Assembly (NCBI GenBank): GCA_018894105.1
Contig: CM032121.1
Coordinates: 21,114,730 to 21,178,729, forward strand
From: Jacaranda mimosifolia
Lineage: Eukaryota > Streptophyta > Magnoliopsida > Lamiales > Bignoniaceae
Direction: 5' to 3'
Length of the DNA stretch: 64,000 nt
In this document: piece by piece, positions 21,512 through 32,796 of the stretch
Position numbering within the stretch: the first letter of the stretch is position 1
Layout of the letters: each line of letters begins with the position of its first letter
Position numbers and translations under genes: made by a program
The notes under the pieces: model-generated
Database searches by the model: none
What the model was told of the DNA's origin: nothing
Seen by the model: the letters and a program-made list of their open reading frames with translations, nothing else

Positions 21512-23557
21512 TGTGGCGGGATAACCTTTAAGCTGAAATGCCACAAAATTCAGACTTAAACTAAAGCATAAAAGATAACCGACAGGGCCCAAAAACTTCG
21601 ACAATACTCATGTAGCAACAGCAAACTTCAAACTTAAAGGAACACTACAAGGGTTCCATATTTACATGCCATAAGTCTCCCAATAACATACAACACATCA
21701 ACAATCTCAGTTCTAGGCTATGATTAGGTACAAGCCCAACATGTCATCTCACAAAACACAATATATACATGCCATAGATTTTAGATTCAAACTTGACAAA
21801 TCACATCATCTCTAGGTCATAGAATAATGATTGGGTGAGCCTATATGTACATATAATCACCTAAAATAATTCCACTTTAACCCAGAACAATTCAAATATG
21901 CCGACAAGGCCAAATAGACGATATACCAAATGAAATCAAGTATACCGACAAGGCCAAATAAACGATGTGTAGAACGAAATCAAGTATGCTGACAAGGCCA
22001 AGCAAATGATATACAGAACGAAATCAAGTAGGCTGACAAGGCCAAGCAAATGATATACAGAACGGATTGTATTGGACAATAACATGTAAGGTAATGAAAG
22101 TTCTTCGCAATAGAATGGATACAATCAATTATAACATAAGCAAAATCAAGGAATTCAATTGATCAAAGAAATCTGAGCAAATAAGGGGACATTCACTTCC
22201 TAAAAAACAAAAGGGTAAATAGATCCCTACCCAACAATCACAGAAATACTATCCTGAGCTACTGATATGCAGGATCTTGCTCCTCATCACCTATCCAAAA
22301 GAACAAACTTATTGTTAAAACATTCATTTTGACCCTAACGGTTAGTATTCTATCACCAATAGCTATACCAATAATATGGTATTTTAGGATTCACTTTCAA
22401 TTTCATTGAGAGATGACATACTAATTGTGTCAATAATACCAGAATATTTACGAAGATCATTTTAGCTCCAATAAAGGAATAAAATTGGATCCTTAAATTA
22501 TATAATTATCCTTGTAATGTTACACAAGGTTGATTATATCTGTCCAACTATTATTAATAATCCAAAAATTGTCACTTATTGCTCAATTATGCAAAATTAG
22601 GGTTTTATCATATAATTAATTTATTTAACCAAGATTATCATATAATATAATAAATATGTGCTTGCTAAGCTTATATATATACATGCGTGTCTCATATCCT
22701 GATGCCATATCACATTCTTCCATATTTACTACAAAATACATGAATTGAGCAAAATAATCTCAAGAACATCATTAATATATCAAATCCCAATTCCAACTCA
22801 TATATACCAAATCTTGATATCGGCGAACAATTGTTACAAACCAACTTGCATGCATGACCACCGCAATGAGGGGAGTAAATTGCGTCAAAACTGCCACTGC
22901 TCTGTATTCTACCGCCGTGCACAGCTATTGGAATAGTTCACCACCACTACCAATAGAAGCATCTTAGCAGCACCAGTCTAATGCCCAAATCAATTTCAAG
23001 TTCTACTGCTGAATTGGACACAAATTGAAGTTTCAAACTCCAATGCCACCATTCGCTGTCGCTGCCCGTTTTGCCAAATCACATCTGCTCCAATAGGTGA
23101 AACTAGAAAGTGAGGGTATCTAGTTGTTCCTTGAGCTGAGAGCTACAAGAATCACAACCCAAACATAGCTACCATCGTTGCTTTGCCGCGCCCGCCACTT
23201 GCCACCATGGCTCAGTTTTGGTCTTCAATTTCCTGACAACCCACCGATCGAATTTCGTTACATGTTACACCACTGGGTTCCAGGCAAGGTAAGGAAGAGT
23301 TTGGGTGGGTTGGTTTTCTAGTATCGACCATCGCTAGAGATGATTTCTAGAGAGAAGGAAGGTGGTGCATGTAGTGAAGAAATGAAGAAAGAGGGGAAAT
23401 GCTATATGAAGGCAATTTTTAGAAATTCCAAATTGACCCCTAAGATTTATCTCGTTCTTTATATTAGACCCCTATAAGTTAATTCACCTTTCAATTAAGT
23501 CCCCCAGCTAATGAGTGTATGACATTAACCTAGTAGACCTAAAATAATTCCACTTTA
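21512..23557 (-). mobile_element. LTR B, - orientation (5' LTR), rearranged
   Basis: From 21512 to about 21862 it is the complement of the last 350 bp of the LTR (compare 24035-24399). A 20-bp piece follows whose complement is GGGTTAAAGTGGAATTATT, belonging to LTR position about 160. From about 21885 to 23557 it is the complement of LTR positions about 1555 down to about 160. Around 500 bp of the LTR is therefore missing and a short piece of the LTR start is inserted at the scar. The first 150 bp lie at 16873-17022. Confidence 0.75.
21895..22065. repeat. ~47-bp tandem repeat (GACAAGGCCAA units) in LTR B
   Basis: Four units of about 47 bp, each with CCGACAAGGCCAA or CTGACAAGGCCAA followed by ATGATATACAGAACG-like sequence and AAATCAAGTA. 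It is the complement of the repeat at 16130-16275. Confidence 0.88.
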
Positions 23558-24399
23558 GATATTTGTGATGTGCTGAGCGGTATGCTTAGGCGTCTATTAT
23601 GTGCCGAGGTGTCATGCTTGGATTTCTGTTATGTGCCGAACTGTCATGCTTGGGTTTTTGTTCTATTATGGAGGAATGAGGAGAATTTAATATGTATGTT
23701 ATGGTTTGGGTTTGTTTGAATTACATATTATGCTAGGGTTTGTTTGATAATGTTTGTACTCTATTCAGGGAGCAATAAGGAAAGAGAGGTTTCCATTTGT
23801 TGAAATTGATAATGTTTATGTTCTAGCATATTCGTATTTCTTGTTGTAATATCATGCTAGTTGATAATCTGTTGAATTACTGATTTTTCAACAGATCCTT
23901 TTGTCTCCTTATTATACTTCCCCTCACTAAGTCCTTTGAGCTTACCTCTTTTTGTTATTCTTTTATTTCCTTCCCAGACAGGTATGAAAGAGGATTGATG
24001 GCTTATGACTTGGCCCGAGGGGACTATTTTGTAATAGATTAGGTGATTATATATACATATAGGCTCACCCAATCATTATGCTATGACCTAGAGATGTTGT
24101 GATTTGTCAAGTTTGAATCTAAGATCTATGGCATGTATATATTGTGTTTCCTAAGATGATACTTTGGGCTTGTACCTAATCATAGCCTAGAATTCAGATT
24201 GTTGATGTGTTGAATGTTATTGGGAGACTTATGGCATGTAAATATGGCACCCCTGTAGTGTTCCTTTAAGTTTGAAGTTTGTTGCTGCTATATAGTCTTG
24301 TTGAAATTTTTAGGCCCTATTGGTTATATTTTATGCTTTAGTTTAAGTTTGAATTTGTTGGCATCTCAACTTAGAGGTTATCCTGAGTGTAGCGCCACA
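23558..24399 (+). mobile_element. LTR B, right end, + orientation
   Basis: It starts abruptly with GATATTTGTGATGTGCTGAG (LTR position about 1675) and continues colinearly with 16375-16872, then to the LTR end CGCCACA at 24399. The 5-bp flank TAATT matches CAATT at the other end of the complex. Confidence 0.82.
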
Positions 24400-24716
24400 T
24401 AATTAAAGGAAAACTAGATATCCAAACAACATTTGGTTTGGCATTCCATGTAATTTTGAGCTTCTTAAAAGAATTCAAAACTATATAGTCATTTTGTAGC
24501 ATCATTACGTTATGTTGAACTTTTGTATCTCTATTGTATTTTGAATTCATTTTAGCTGCACTATTCCGTATGAGAGACAAAATTATATTTAATCTAATGC
24601 ATCTGAAAAATAATAAAATTATTTATTCCTCTGATTAATTTATAAATATTGAGTATGTTATAGTCATCCATATCTTTGTATATCCTAAATAATTTTAATT
24701 CACAAATTAGCTAGAT

Positions 24717-24990
24717 TAATTTCTCAATATATAATTCTTCATTAGTTGTTCAATTCATATATAACACTTTCTTTTTTATCAAATCAATATATGAAATAAA
24801 TTTATCTATTCTTATAAATAATTCATTAATATTTTGTAATTAGCCATCATTATCTTCATCTTAAGTTTATTAATTCTCAAAATAGGTTAATCTCTTGATA
24901 AATCTTTCATTAGTTGTTCGACTAGTATTTAACACTTTTTCTACCGAACCATTATGTGAAGTCATTTTATTTATATGTGGTACTTACACA
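24717..24990. repeat. Internal ~168-bp duplication within each array unit
   Basis: Two diverged copies of a segment with TTCATTAGTTGTTC...AACACTTT...ATATGAA.T..ATTTAT lie about 168 bp apart (24741 and 24909). The same pair is found in the later units (near 26950/27120, 29205/29370, 31405/31575 and 33525/33690), so the duplication predates array expansion. Confidence 0.75.
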
Positions 24991-25794
24991 CTCGCTCTCC
25001 ACCAAAAAAACACAAAGAAAAGCATGCAATAGTTGATGTGCAATTTACATGCACTTGTACTATTTTACATATTTACAGTTCTAATTACCTCATACATAGA
25101 AACATAAACAAGTTAAGGTTATAATTTATTAAGTAAGCATTATAAAAGAATCTTAAGGTTATTATTTATCAATAAATCTTTTCAATTTTCCTAACGTATA
25201 TACTGTAGATTGAAACAGGTGAGAGAAACATGTACCACACACTTGTGTTTTAAGACCAAGGAAACTGGACTTCAAGAGTAAAGAATATTACAACCCAACA
25301 ACCAAACTTGTTGGTTCCTCATGGAAAAATAACTCATGCACCCATCCAACCAAGATACAATTTATTCATAGCAAAAAATTTAGTTGGTTGGACACTAAAA
25401 AAAGAGAAAACACACCATCTCAAGTGCAACTGATATGGTACACCTTTTATACATTATCATTTTATATATGATTCTTATTTGTAATATTTTTGGGTAAACA
25501 TAGTCATGTACTTCTAATTTTCTCCAATCAAGACTTTTGTGTTATTGTGCTATACTAGTGAGAGCTTCCCCCACCACAACTTTCGCCCATTAATAAATCA
25601 GGTTGCACATTTTATATTGTACAGATGTCGGAGGGAGAATCTTGCTTTTGGAAAGATAAATACAAGAATTAAAATTGTCTTAAGTTACTCCTAAGTTACT
25701 CAAATTTCCTTACAAAATTTATATCTTTTTCCCCCAATAATATTGGTTGCAAATTTTATGGTTTATAACCAAGTTGTAGGAGATGACTGAAAAT

Positions 25795-26123
25795 GAAGAA
25801 ATTGGAAGATCCATTTCTCCATAAAGCATATTGCAACATCCACAATTTTCATATTGCGCACAATAGCAAAAATGATGCAAACAATAATGATCTTCCTAGT
25901 GAAATGGAAGGCCAAATAGAAGATATTTAGTATATATATTGGATATGTTTCATGTCTCACGGTTAAATTAGTAAAATTTAATTTATTATCATAGTTGTAT
26001 GCCCTTAAACATTAACAGGCGCTCCCATTAGGCAATGTAGAACAAGGACAAATTGATGATGCAGAACGTAGAATATTTTACTTGTGCTTTGAAAATCTAA
26101 TAATGGAATTGGAGCCACTTTAG
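25795..26123 (+). pseudogene. Tandem-array gene copy U1, frameshifted
   Basis: Exon 1 (to 25922) keeps the outline of the family but has one extra base between EEI and the YCN core compared with U2 and U3, which throws the frame. The donor is AT instead of GT (25923-25924). Exon 2 begins after CAG at 26016-26018 and, in its own frame, reads NVEQGQIDDAERRIFY...FENLIMELEPL with a TAG at 26121-26123, but the acceptor-to-core distance is one base off. A TATA-like GATAAATAC lies at 25665-25673. Three independent lesions make this a pseudogene. Confidence 0.75.
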
Positions 26124-27921
26124 CCTTTGTATTTTTTTTCTCCCTAATTTTTTGTAAATATTTGCTATTAAGATAATTTATTCTGCTTCAACAACCAAAA
26201 AGAAAAAAAATTCTTATATTCCATAGAGTCATATTATCCTTTCAGCCAGTTACATCTTAATTTTTAATTTCAATTGAAATGGATGACTTTCTAGTGTGTT
26301 CTGCAGTTTAGACCTCATTGTGTCTTTCTTTAAATTCTATAAAAGTTTAAGGGTTATAAAACAAATTAACCAAATAAATTAAATACTCCTAAATTTAATT
26401 TAAAAATAGTGCACTTCATCTAAATTCACTTCCTCACTTTATTATGGTTATACTTACTTTGTTTCGTAATATCATAGTCCAACAATTATGTTAAAGAGAT
26501 AAGGTTTAATGTAGAAGAAGTACTATCGAAATCAACTTCGAGGTATAGATTACTCGAGTCCTAATGTAAATGCAATTATGGAGAAACCAAAATATAAGTT
26601 ACCGAGTACTAAAATTAAATGCAATTATAGAAAATCTCAATATCCGAACAATATTTGGTTTGGCATTCTAGGTAATTTTGAGCTTCTTAGATGAATTCAA
26701 AACTATATAGTCATGTTTCAACATCATTATGTTATATTAAACCTTTGTACCTCTATTATATTTTAATTTAGTTTAGCTGCTTTATTCCACATAAGGTACA
26801 AATTGAAAGTATATATAATCTAGTGCATCTGAAAGTAATAAACTTATTTATTCCTATGATGAATTTATTAATATTGAGTAATTAGTCATCCATATCTCCA
26901 TATATCCTAATTCTTTTAATTCACAAATTAACTAGGTTAATTTCTTAATATATCGATCTTTGTCATTCAATTAATATATACCACTTTTTTATCAAACTAA
27001 TATATGAAGTAAATTTATCTATTCATAGAATTAATTCATTGATATTTAGTTATTAGTTATTTTTATCTTCATCTTAAGTTTATTAATTCACAAATATAGG
27101 TTAATCTACTGATAAATCTTTTATTAGTCCTTCAACTAGTACTAACACTTTTTGTACCAAACTATTGCCTGAGGTCAATTTATTTATATGTGGTACGTTG
27201 TCTTGATAACTTAGCCAGCGAAAAAAAAAAAGACAAGCAAAAGTTGATGTGCTTTTTGCGTGCACTAGTACTATTATATAAAAGAAATATAAAAGAATTA
27301 TATTTTTCATGCACTAGTACTTTTTTTTATCAAACTAATACATCTACAATTCTAATTGTCTCATAAGTAGAAATATAAAAGAATCAATATTATAATGTAT
27401 TAAACAAACTATACAAAAATATCTTGGGGCTATAATTTATGAATTGATCTTTTCTTTTTTTCCTAACAAAAATACTGGCGATTGAAACATGCGAGATAAA
27501 CATACACTGCACATATGTGTCTGAAGGCCAAGGAAACTGAACTACAAGAGAGAAGAAAATCACAGCCCAACAACCAAACTTGTTGGTTAGTCACAGTAAA
27601 ATAATTGATGCATGAGTCCGACCAAGATGCAATTTATCTGTATTAGAAAGGTCAGTTGGTTGGACATTAGAGAAGAGAAAGCACAACGCCTTAGGTGCAA
27701 CTGATAAGGTACACTTTTCATACAATATAATTTTATATATAATTCTTATTTGTAAATTTTTAGGGGAAACATAGTCTTGTACTACTGATTTTTCCCAATC
27801 AAAACTTTTGTGTAACTGTACTATACCAATAAGAGCTCCACTACCACAACTTTCACTTGTTAATGGAGGTTGGACATTTTATATTGTACAGATGTTGGAG
27901 GGAGGATCTTGGTGTTGCAAA

Positions 27922-27929
27922 TATAAATA
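27922..27929 (+). promoter_or_regulatory. TATA box of array gene copy U2
   Basis: TATAAATA lies 54 bp before the start of the open frame at 27983. The matching place in U1 and U3 is AGATAAATAC, and in U4 it is degraded to GGTAATGAC. The conserved upstream TGTTGGAGGGAG-like block (27894) is also found in the other units. Confidence 0.55.
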
Positions 27930-27982
27930 CAAAGAATTAGTTTAGTCAATTGCAGTTTGGCTCCTAAGTAACTTATAGTTTA

Positions 27983-28402
27983 TTGAAGAATTTATATCTT
28001 TTTCCCCCAATAATATTGCTTGTACTATTTATGGTTTATAACAATGTTGTAGGAGATGACTTGAATGAAGAAATTTTAAGATCACATATCCATGAAGTAT
28101 ATTGCAATGCCCATAATTTTCACTTTGAATGCAAAAGCGAAAATGATGTAAACAATCATCACCTTCTTAGTGAAATGAAAGGCCAAATTGAAGGTATGTA
28201 GTATACATAATGAATAATTTTCAATTCTAACCATTGGTTAAATTGGACAAATTTAATTTATTATCTTTGTCATATGTTCTTAAATTTAACAAACACTCCG
28301 TCGGGCAATGAGGAAGCAAGAGAAATTGATGATAAAGAATGTGGAATATTTTCATAGACTTTGGAAAATCCGATCATGAAATTCAAACTACTTGAGCCTT
28401 AG
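27983..28402 (+). pseudogene. Tandem-array gene copy U2 (small two-exon gene with hydrophobic N-terminus)
   Basis: The frame is open from 27968 to the exon 1 end at 28193. It reads KNLYLFPPIILLVLFMVYNN, VVGDDLNEEILRSHIHEVYC, NAHNFHFECKSENDVNNHHL and LSEMKGQIE. The first part resembles a secretory signal peptide, with cleavage plausible after VVG. There is no ATG at the start of this frame; the first is at 28031, inside the hydrophobic segment. Donor GT is at 28194. The intron is about 99 bp, but the acceptor AG is AA. Exon 2 (28293-28402) reads PSGNEEAREIDDKECGIFS, then TAG where the other copies have TGT (Cys). It may be a recent pseudogene. Family not recognised. Confidence 0.6.
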
Positions 28403-30233
28403 CATTTATCCTTTTTTTTAATTTCTTATAAACATTTGTTTTTGAGATGATTTATTCTGCTCCAACAATCAAAAAGAAAAACTTCCTTATATACCGTAGA
28501 TTCATATTATCCTTTCATCCAGTCATGTCTTCATTTTTAATTTCAATTGAAATGGATGAATTTTGGATGTGTACATCAATGTAGACCTCATAGTCTCGTT
28601 CTTTAATTTTATAAAGTTTAAGGTTTATAAAACAAATTAACCAAATAAATTAGATACACATAAATTTAATTAAAATATATATTCACTTCCTCACTTTATT
28701 AAGGCTATACTTGTTTTGTCCTGTAATATCTTAGCCAATAAATTATGTTAAAGGGATGAGGTTTGATGTAAAAGAAGAATTATCAAGATCAACTCCAAAA
28801 TATTGATTAATCGAGTTTATAGGAAAATTAAAATATAAATTACTCTGGTCCTAAATTTAAATGAGATTAAAGGAAAAGTCGATATCCAAACAACATTTGA
28901 TTTGGAATTCCAAGTAATTTTGAGCATCTTAAAAGAATTCAAAACTTTGTAGTCATTTTGTGGCATCATTATGTTGTATTGAACTTTTGTATCTCTATTA
29001 TATTTTAAATTAGTTTACCTTCACTATTCCGTAAAAGGCATAAAAGTATATTTAATCTAATCATGTTAAACATAATAAACTTATTTATTCCTATAATTAA
29101 TTTATCAATATTGAGTAATTATGGTCATCCATATCTTCAAACGTCCTAAATAATTTTAATTCAGAAATTAGCCAGCTTGATTTCTTGATATATAAATCTT
29201 CACTAGTCATTGAATTAATATATAACACCTTTTTCATCAAATCAATATATGAAATAAATTTATCTATTCTTATAATTAGTTCATTTATATTTAGTAATAA
29301 GTCATCTTTATCTTCATCTTAAGGTTTTTAATTCTCAAGATAGATTAATATCTTGGTAAAACTTTCATTAGTTGTTCAATTAGTATTTAATACTTTTTCT
29401 ACCAAACCATTATATGAAGTCATTTTGTTTATGTGTGGTACTTCCGCACTACCTCCCCACCAAAAAAACAAGCAATAGTTGATGTGCAATTTACATGCAC
29501 TTGTATTATTATACATACCTAAAGTTCTAATTACCTCATAAGTAGAAATATAATAACATTAAGGTTATAATTTGTTAAGGAAGCAATATAATTAAAATAA
29601 TCTTAGGGTTATAATTTATGAATTAATCTTTTCTATTTTCCTAACATATATATTGTAGATTGAAACATGTGAGAGAAACATGTACCATACATCTTTGTTT
29701 GAAGACCAAGGAAACGGGACCGTAAGAGTGAAGAAGATTGCAGTCCAACAACCAAACTTATTGGTTCCTCATGATAAAATAGCTCATGCACCCATCTAAC
29801 CATGCTACAATTTATAGGTAGTGAAAAAGTTAGTTGGTTGGACATTGAAGAAGAGAAAGCACACCGCCTCAAGTGCAACTGATAAGGTACACTTTTTATA
29901 CATTATCATATTATATATGATTCATATTTGTAATTCTTTGGGGGTAAACATAGTCATGTAGTGCTAATTTTCTCCAATCAAACTTTTATGTAACAGTACT
30001 CTACCTATGAGAGCTCCCCCGATCACAACTGTCGCTCGTTAATAGATCAGGTTGTACATTTTGTATTGTATAGATGTTGTAGGGAGAATCTTGTTGTTGC
30101 AAAGATAAATACAAGAATTCATTAGTCAATTGAATTTTTGCTTCTAAGTCACTTAAATTTCCTTATAGAATTTGTCTTTTTCCTCAAATGATATTACTTG
30201 TGTATTTTATGGTTTATAACCCTATTATAGGAT

Positions 30234-30580
30234 ATGACTGAGAATGAAGAAATTGTAAGATTGTTTCTCCACAAAGCATATTGCAACATCCATAATTTTC
30301 ATGTTAATCGCAATAACAAAAATGATGTAAACAATCATCATCTTCCTAGGGAAATGGAAGGCCGAATAGAAGGTATATGTAGTATACATATTGAGTGAGT
30401 TTCACTTCTAACAGTTAAATTGGTCAAATTTAATTTATTATCGTGGTTATATGCTCTGAAATAGTAATAGTCTCTCCATCTGGCAATGTAGAACCAAGAG
30501 AAATTGATGATGAAGAACATGGGATTTTTTCTTGTGATTTGAAAAATCTAATCATGGAATTGAAGACACTTGAGCCTTAG
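30234..30580 (+). CDS. Tandem-array gene copy U3: putative small two-exon gene, most intact copy
   Basis: Joining 30234-30372 and 30471-30580 gives 249 bp, 82 residues plus stop, with a GT donor (30373), AG acceptor (30469-30470) and a 98-bp AT-rich intron. It starts MTENEEIVRLFLHKAYCNIH and contains NFHVNRNNKNDVNNHHLPRE and GNVEPREIDDEEHGIFSCDL, ending MELKTLEP. Upstream the hydrophobic stretch of U2 is out of frame because of one extra base (GACTGAG for GACTTG) and a TAG, so this copy has either lost a signal peptide or starts at this ATG. Small, acidic, two Cys. No known family recognised. The ATG choice and even coding status are inferences; conserved splice sites and frame are the support. 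Confidence 0.5.
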
Positions 30581-32451
30581 CTTTTTTTTTAAAAAAAAAT
30601 TATTTATAAATATTTTCTATTGAGATAATTTATTCTGCATCAATAGCCAAAAAAGAAAAAATCTTCTTATATTACGTAGAGTCATATTATCCTTTCATCC
30701 AACTATGTCTTAATTTTTAATTTCAATTGAAATGTATGACTTTCTGGTGTGTTCTGCAATTTAGACCTTATTGTGCCTTTCTTTAAATTATATAAAGTTT
30801 AAGGGTTATAAAACAAATTAACCAAATAAATTAAGTACTCATAAATTTAATTAAAAAAATAGTAGACTTCATCTAAATTCACTTCCTCACTTTATTAAGG
30901 TTATACTTATTTTGTCTCGTAATATCGTAGTCCATAAATTATGCTAAAGGGATGGATTTAATATAGAAAAAGTATTTTGTCAAAATCAACTCCAAAATAT
31001 AGAATACTCGAGTCCTAAATGTAAATGCGAATACAAGAAAATGAAAATATAAATTACTCGAGTCCTAAATGTAAATGTATTTCTAGGAAATCTCGTTGTC
31101 CAAGTAATATTTGGTTTGGCATTCCAAGTAATTTTCAGCTTCTTAAATAAATTCAAAACCATATGGTCATGTTGTAGCATCATTACGTTATATTGAACTT
31201 TTGTACCTGTATTATATCTTAAATTAGTTTGTTGCACCAGTCTATATGAGGTACAAAAGTATATTTAATCTAGTGCATCTGAGAAATAATAAATTTATTT
31301 ATTCCTATGATGAATTTATTAATATTGAGTAATTAGAGTCATCCATATTATATCCTAAATTTTTTGTTTCACAAATTAACTAGGTTACTTTCTTGATATA
31401 TAAATCTTCATTAGTCCTTCAATTAATATGTAACACTTTTTTTTATCAAACCAATATATGAAGTAAATTTATCTATTCATACAATTAATTCATTGATATT
31501 TATTGATTACTCATCTTTATCTTCACCTTAAGTTTATTAATTCACAAAATAGGTAAGTCCGCTAATAAATCTTTCATTAGTCCTTCAATTAGTATTAACA
31601 CTTTTTCTATCAAACCATTATAAGAAGTCATTTAATTTATATGTGGTACTTTATCCCAACCCCTTCCCCACCAAAAATAAATAAATAAATAAGCAATAAT
31701 TGATGTACAATTCATGTGCAGTAGTACTACTATATATATATTTACAATTCTAATTATCTCATAGGTAGAAATGTAAAAAAACTGAGGTTATAATTTCTTA
31801 AATAAACAATACAGAAATATATTAAGGTTATAATTTATGAATTAATCTTTTCTTTTTTCCTAACATATAATCTACAAATTGAAAAAGGTGATAGAAACAT
31901 GTACAACAAATCTATGTCTAAAGGCCAAGGAAAATGGATAGTAAAAGTGAAGAAGATTGTAGTCAAACAACAAAACTTGTTGGTTACTCTGGGCAAAATA
32001 ACCGATGCACTAGTTCAATCAAGATACAGTTTATCCGTAGTGGAAATATTAGTTGGTTGGATATAAGAGAAAAGAAAGCACACCGGCTTATGTGCAACTG
32101 CTAAGGCGTACTTTTTATACAATATTATTTTATATATAATTCTTATTTTTAATTCTTGGGAGGAAACATGGTCATGTACTACCAATTTTTCAAACAATCA
32201 AAACTTTTCTGTAATTGTACTACACAATGAGAGCTCGCCCCACCATAACTTTAACTCATTAATAAAGGTTGCACATTTTATATTGTATAGATGTTGGAGG
32301 GAGAATATTGCTGTTGCAAAGGTAATGACAATGAATTAGCGAGTCAATTGCAGTTTTGCTCCTATGTAACTTATAGTTTATTACAAAATCTGTCTTTTTC
32401 TCCCAATAATATCGCTTGTATATTATATGGTTTATAACCATGGTCTAAGAG

Positions 32452-32796
32452 ATAACTGAGAATAGAGATACTGTAACATTGCTTTTCAATGAAGCATATT
32501 GCAAGGTAAATAACTTTCATGCTGAGCACGAAGGGAAAAATGATGCAAAAAATCATCACCTTCTTAGTGAAATGAAAGGCCAAATTGAAGGTATTTGTAT
32601 GTATAGCGAATAATTTTCATCTTTAACCATTTGTTAAATTGGTCAAATTTAATTTATTATCTTGGTTATATATTCTGAAACTTTAATAGGCACATCTCAA
32701 TCAGCCAATGAGAAACCAAGAGAAATTGATGATGAAGAGCATGGAATTTTTTCATGTGCTTTAGAAAATCTGATCATGGAATTGGAACCACTTTAG
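32452..32796 (+). pseudogene. Tandem-array gene copy U4, frame open but start codon lost
   Basis: Exon 1 (32452-32590) is open, but the codon matching the U3 ATG is ATA. It reads ITENRDTVTLLFNEAYCKVN, NFHAEHEGKNDAKNHHLLSE and MKGQIE. A GT donor (32591), a 99-bp intron and an AG acceptor (32688-32689) follow, then exon 2 GTSQSANEKPREIDDEEHGI, FSCALENLIMELEPL and TAG (32794-32796). Combined length is 246 bp, in frame across the junction. An in-frame TAA lies two codons upstream of the lost start, and the TATA-like box is degraded. Apart from the start it is undamaged. Confidence 0.55.

Larger units (their letters stand above)
14701..24399 (-). mobile_element. Complex B: Tekay-like Ty3/gypsy element with inverted interior
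   Basis: The outer ends are those of a + strand element: LTR start TGCAACACC at 14701 and LTR end CGCCACA at 24399. Flanks are CAATT (14696-14700) and TAATT (24400-24404), a 5-bp target duplication with one mismatch inside the array repeat. Everything coding between about 17022 and 21512 is on the - strand, with primer site at 21495-21507, extra ORF, gag-RT, RNase H, integrase and C-terminal domain in proper order. Each side has an LTR piece in + orientation joined head-on to an LTR piece in - orientation (junctions near 16873 and 23557). This fits one insertion followed by inversion with breakpoints in the two LTRs. Confidence 0.75.

Noticed and set aside
29633..29878. 81-codon - strand ORF in the array, and similar ones at 24371-24580, 25763-25960, 30986-31237 and 32371-32583
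   Set aside because: Not maintained at the same frame and length between array units. They run antisense to, or outside, the conserved exon pair.
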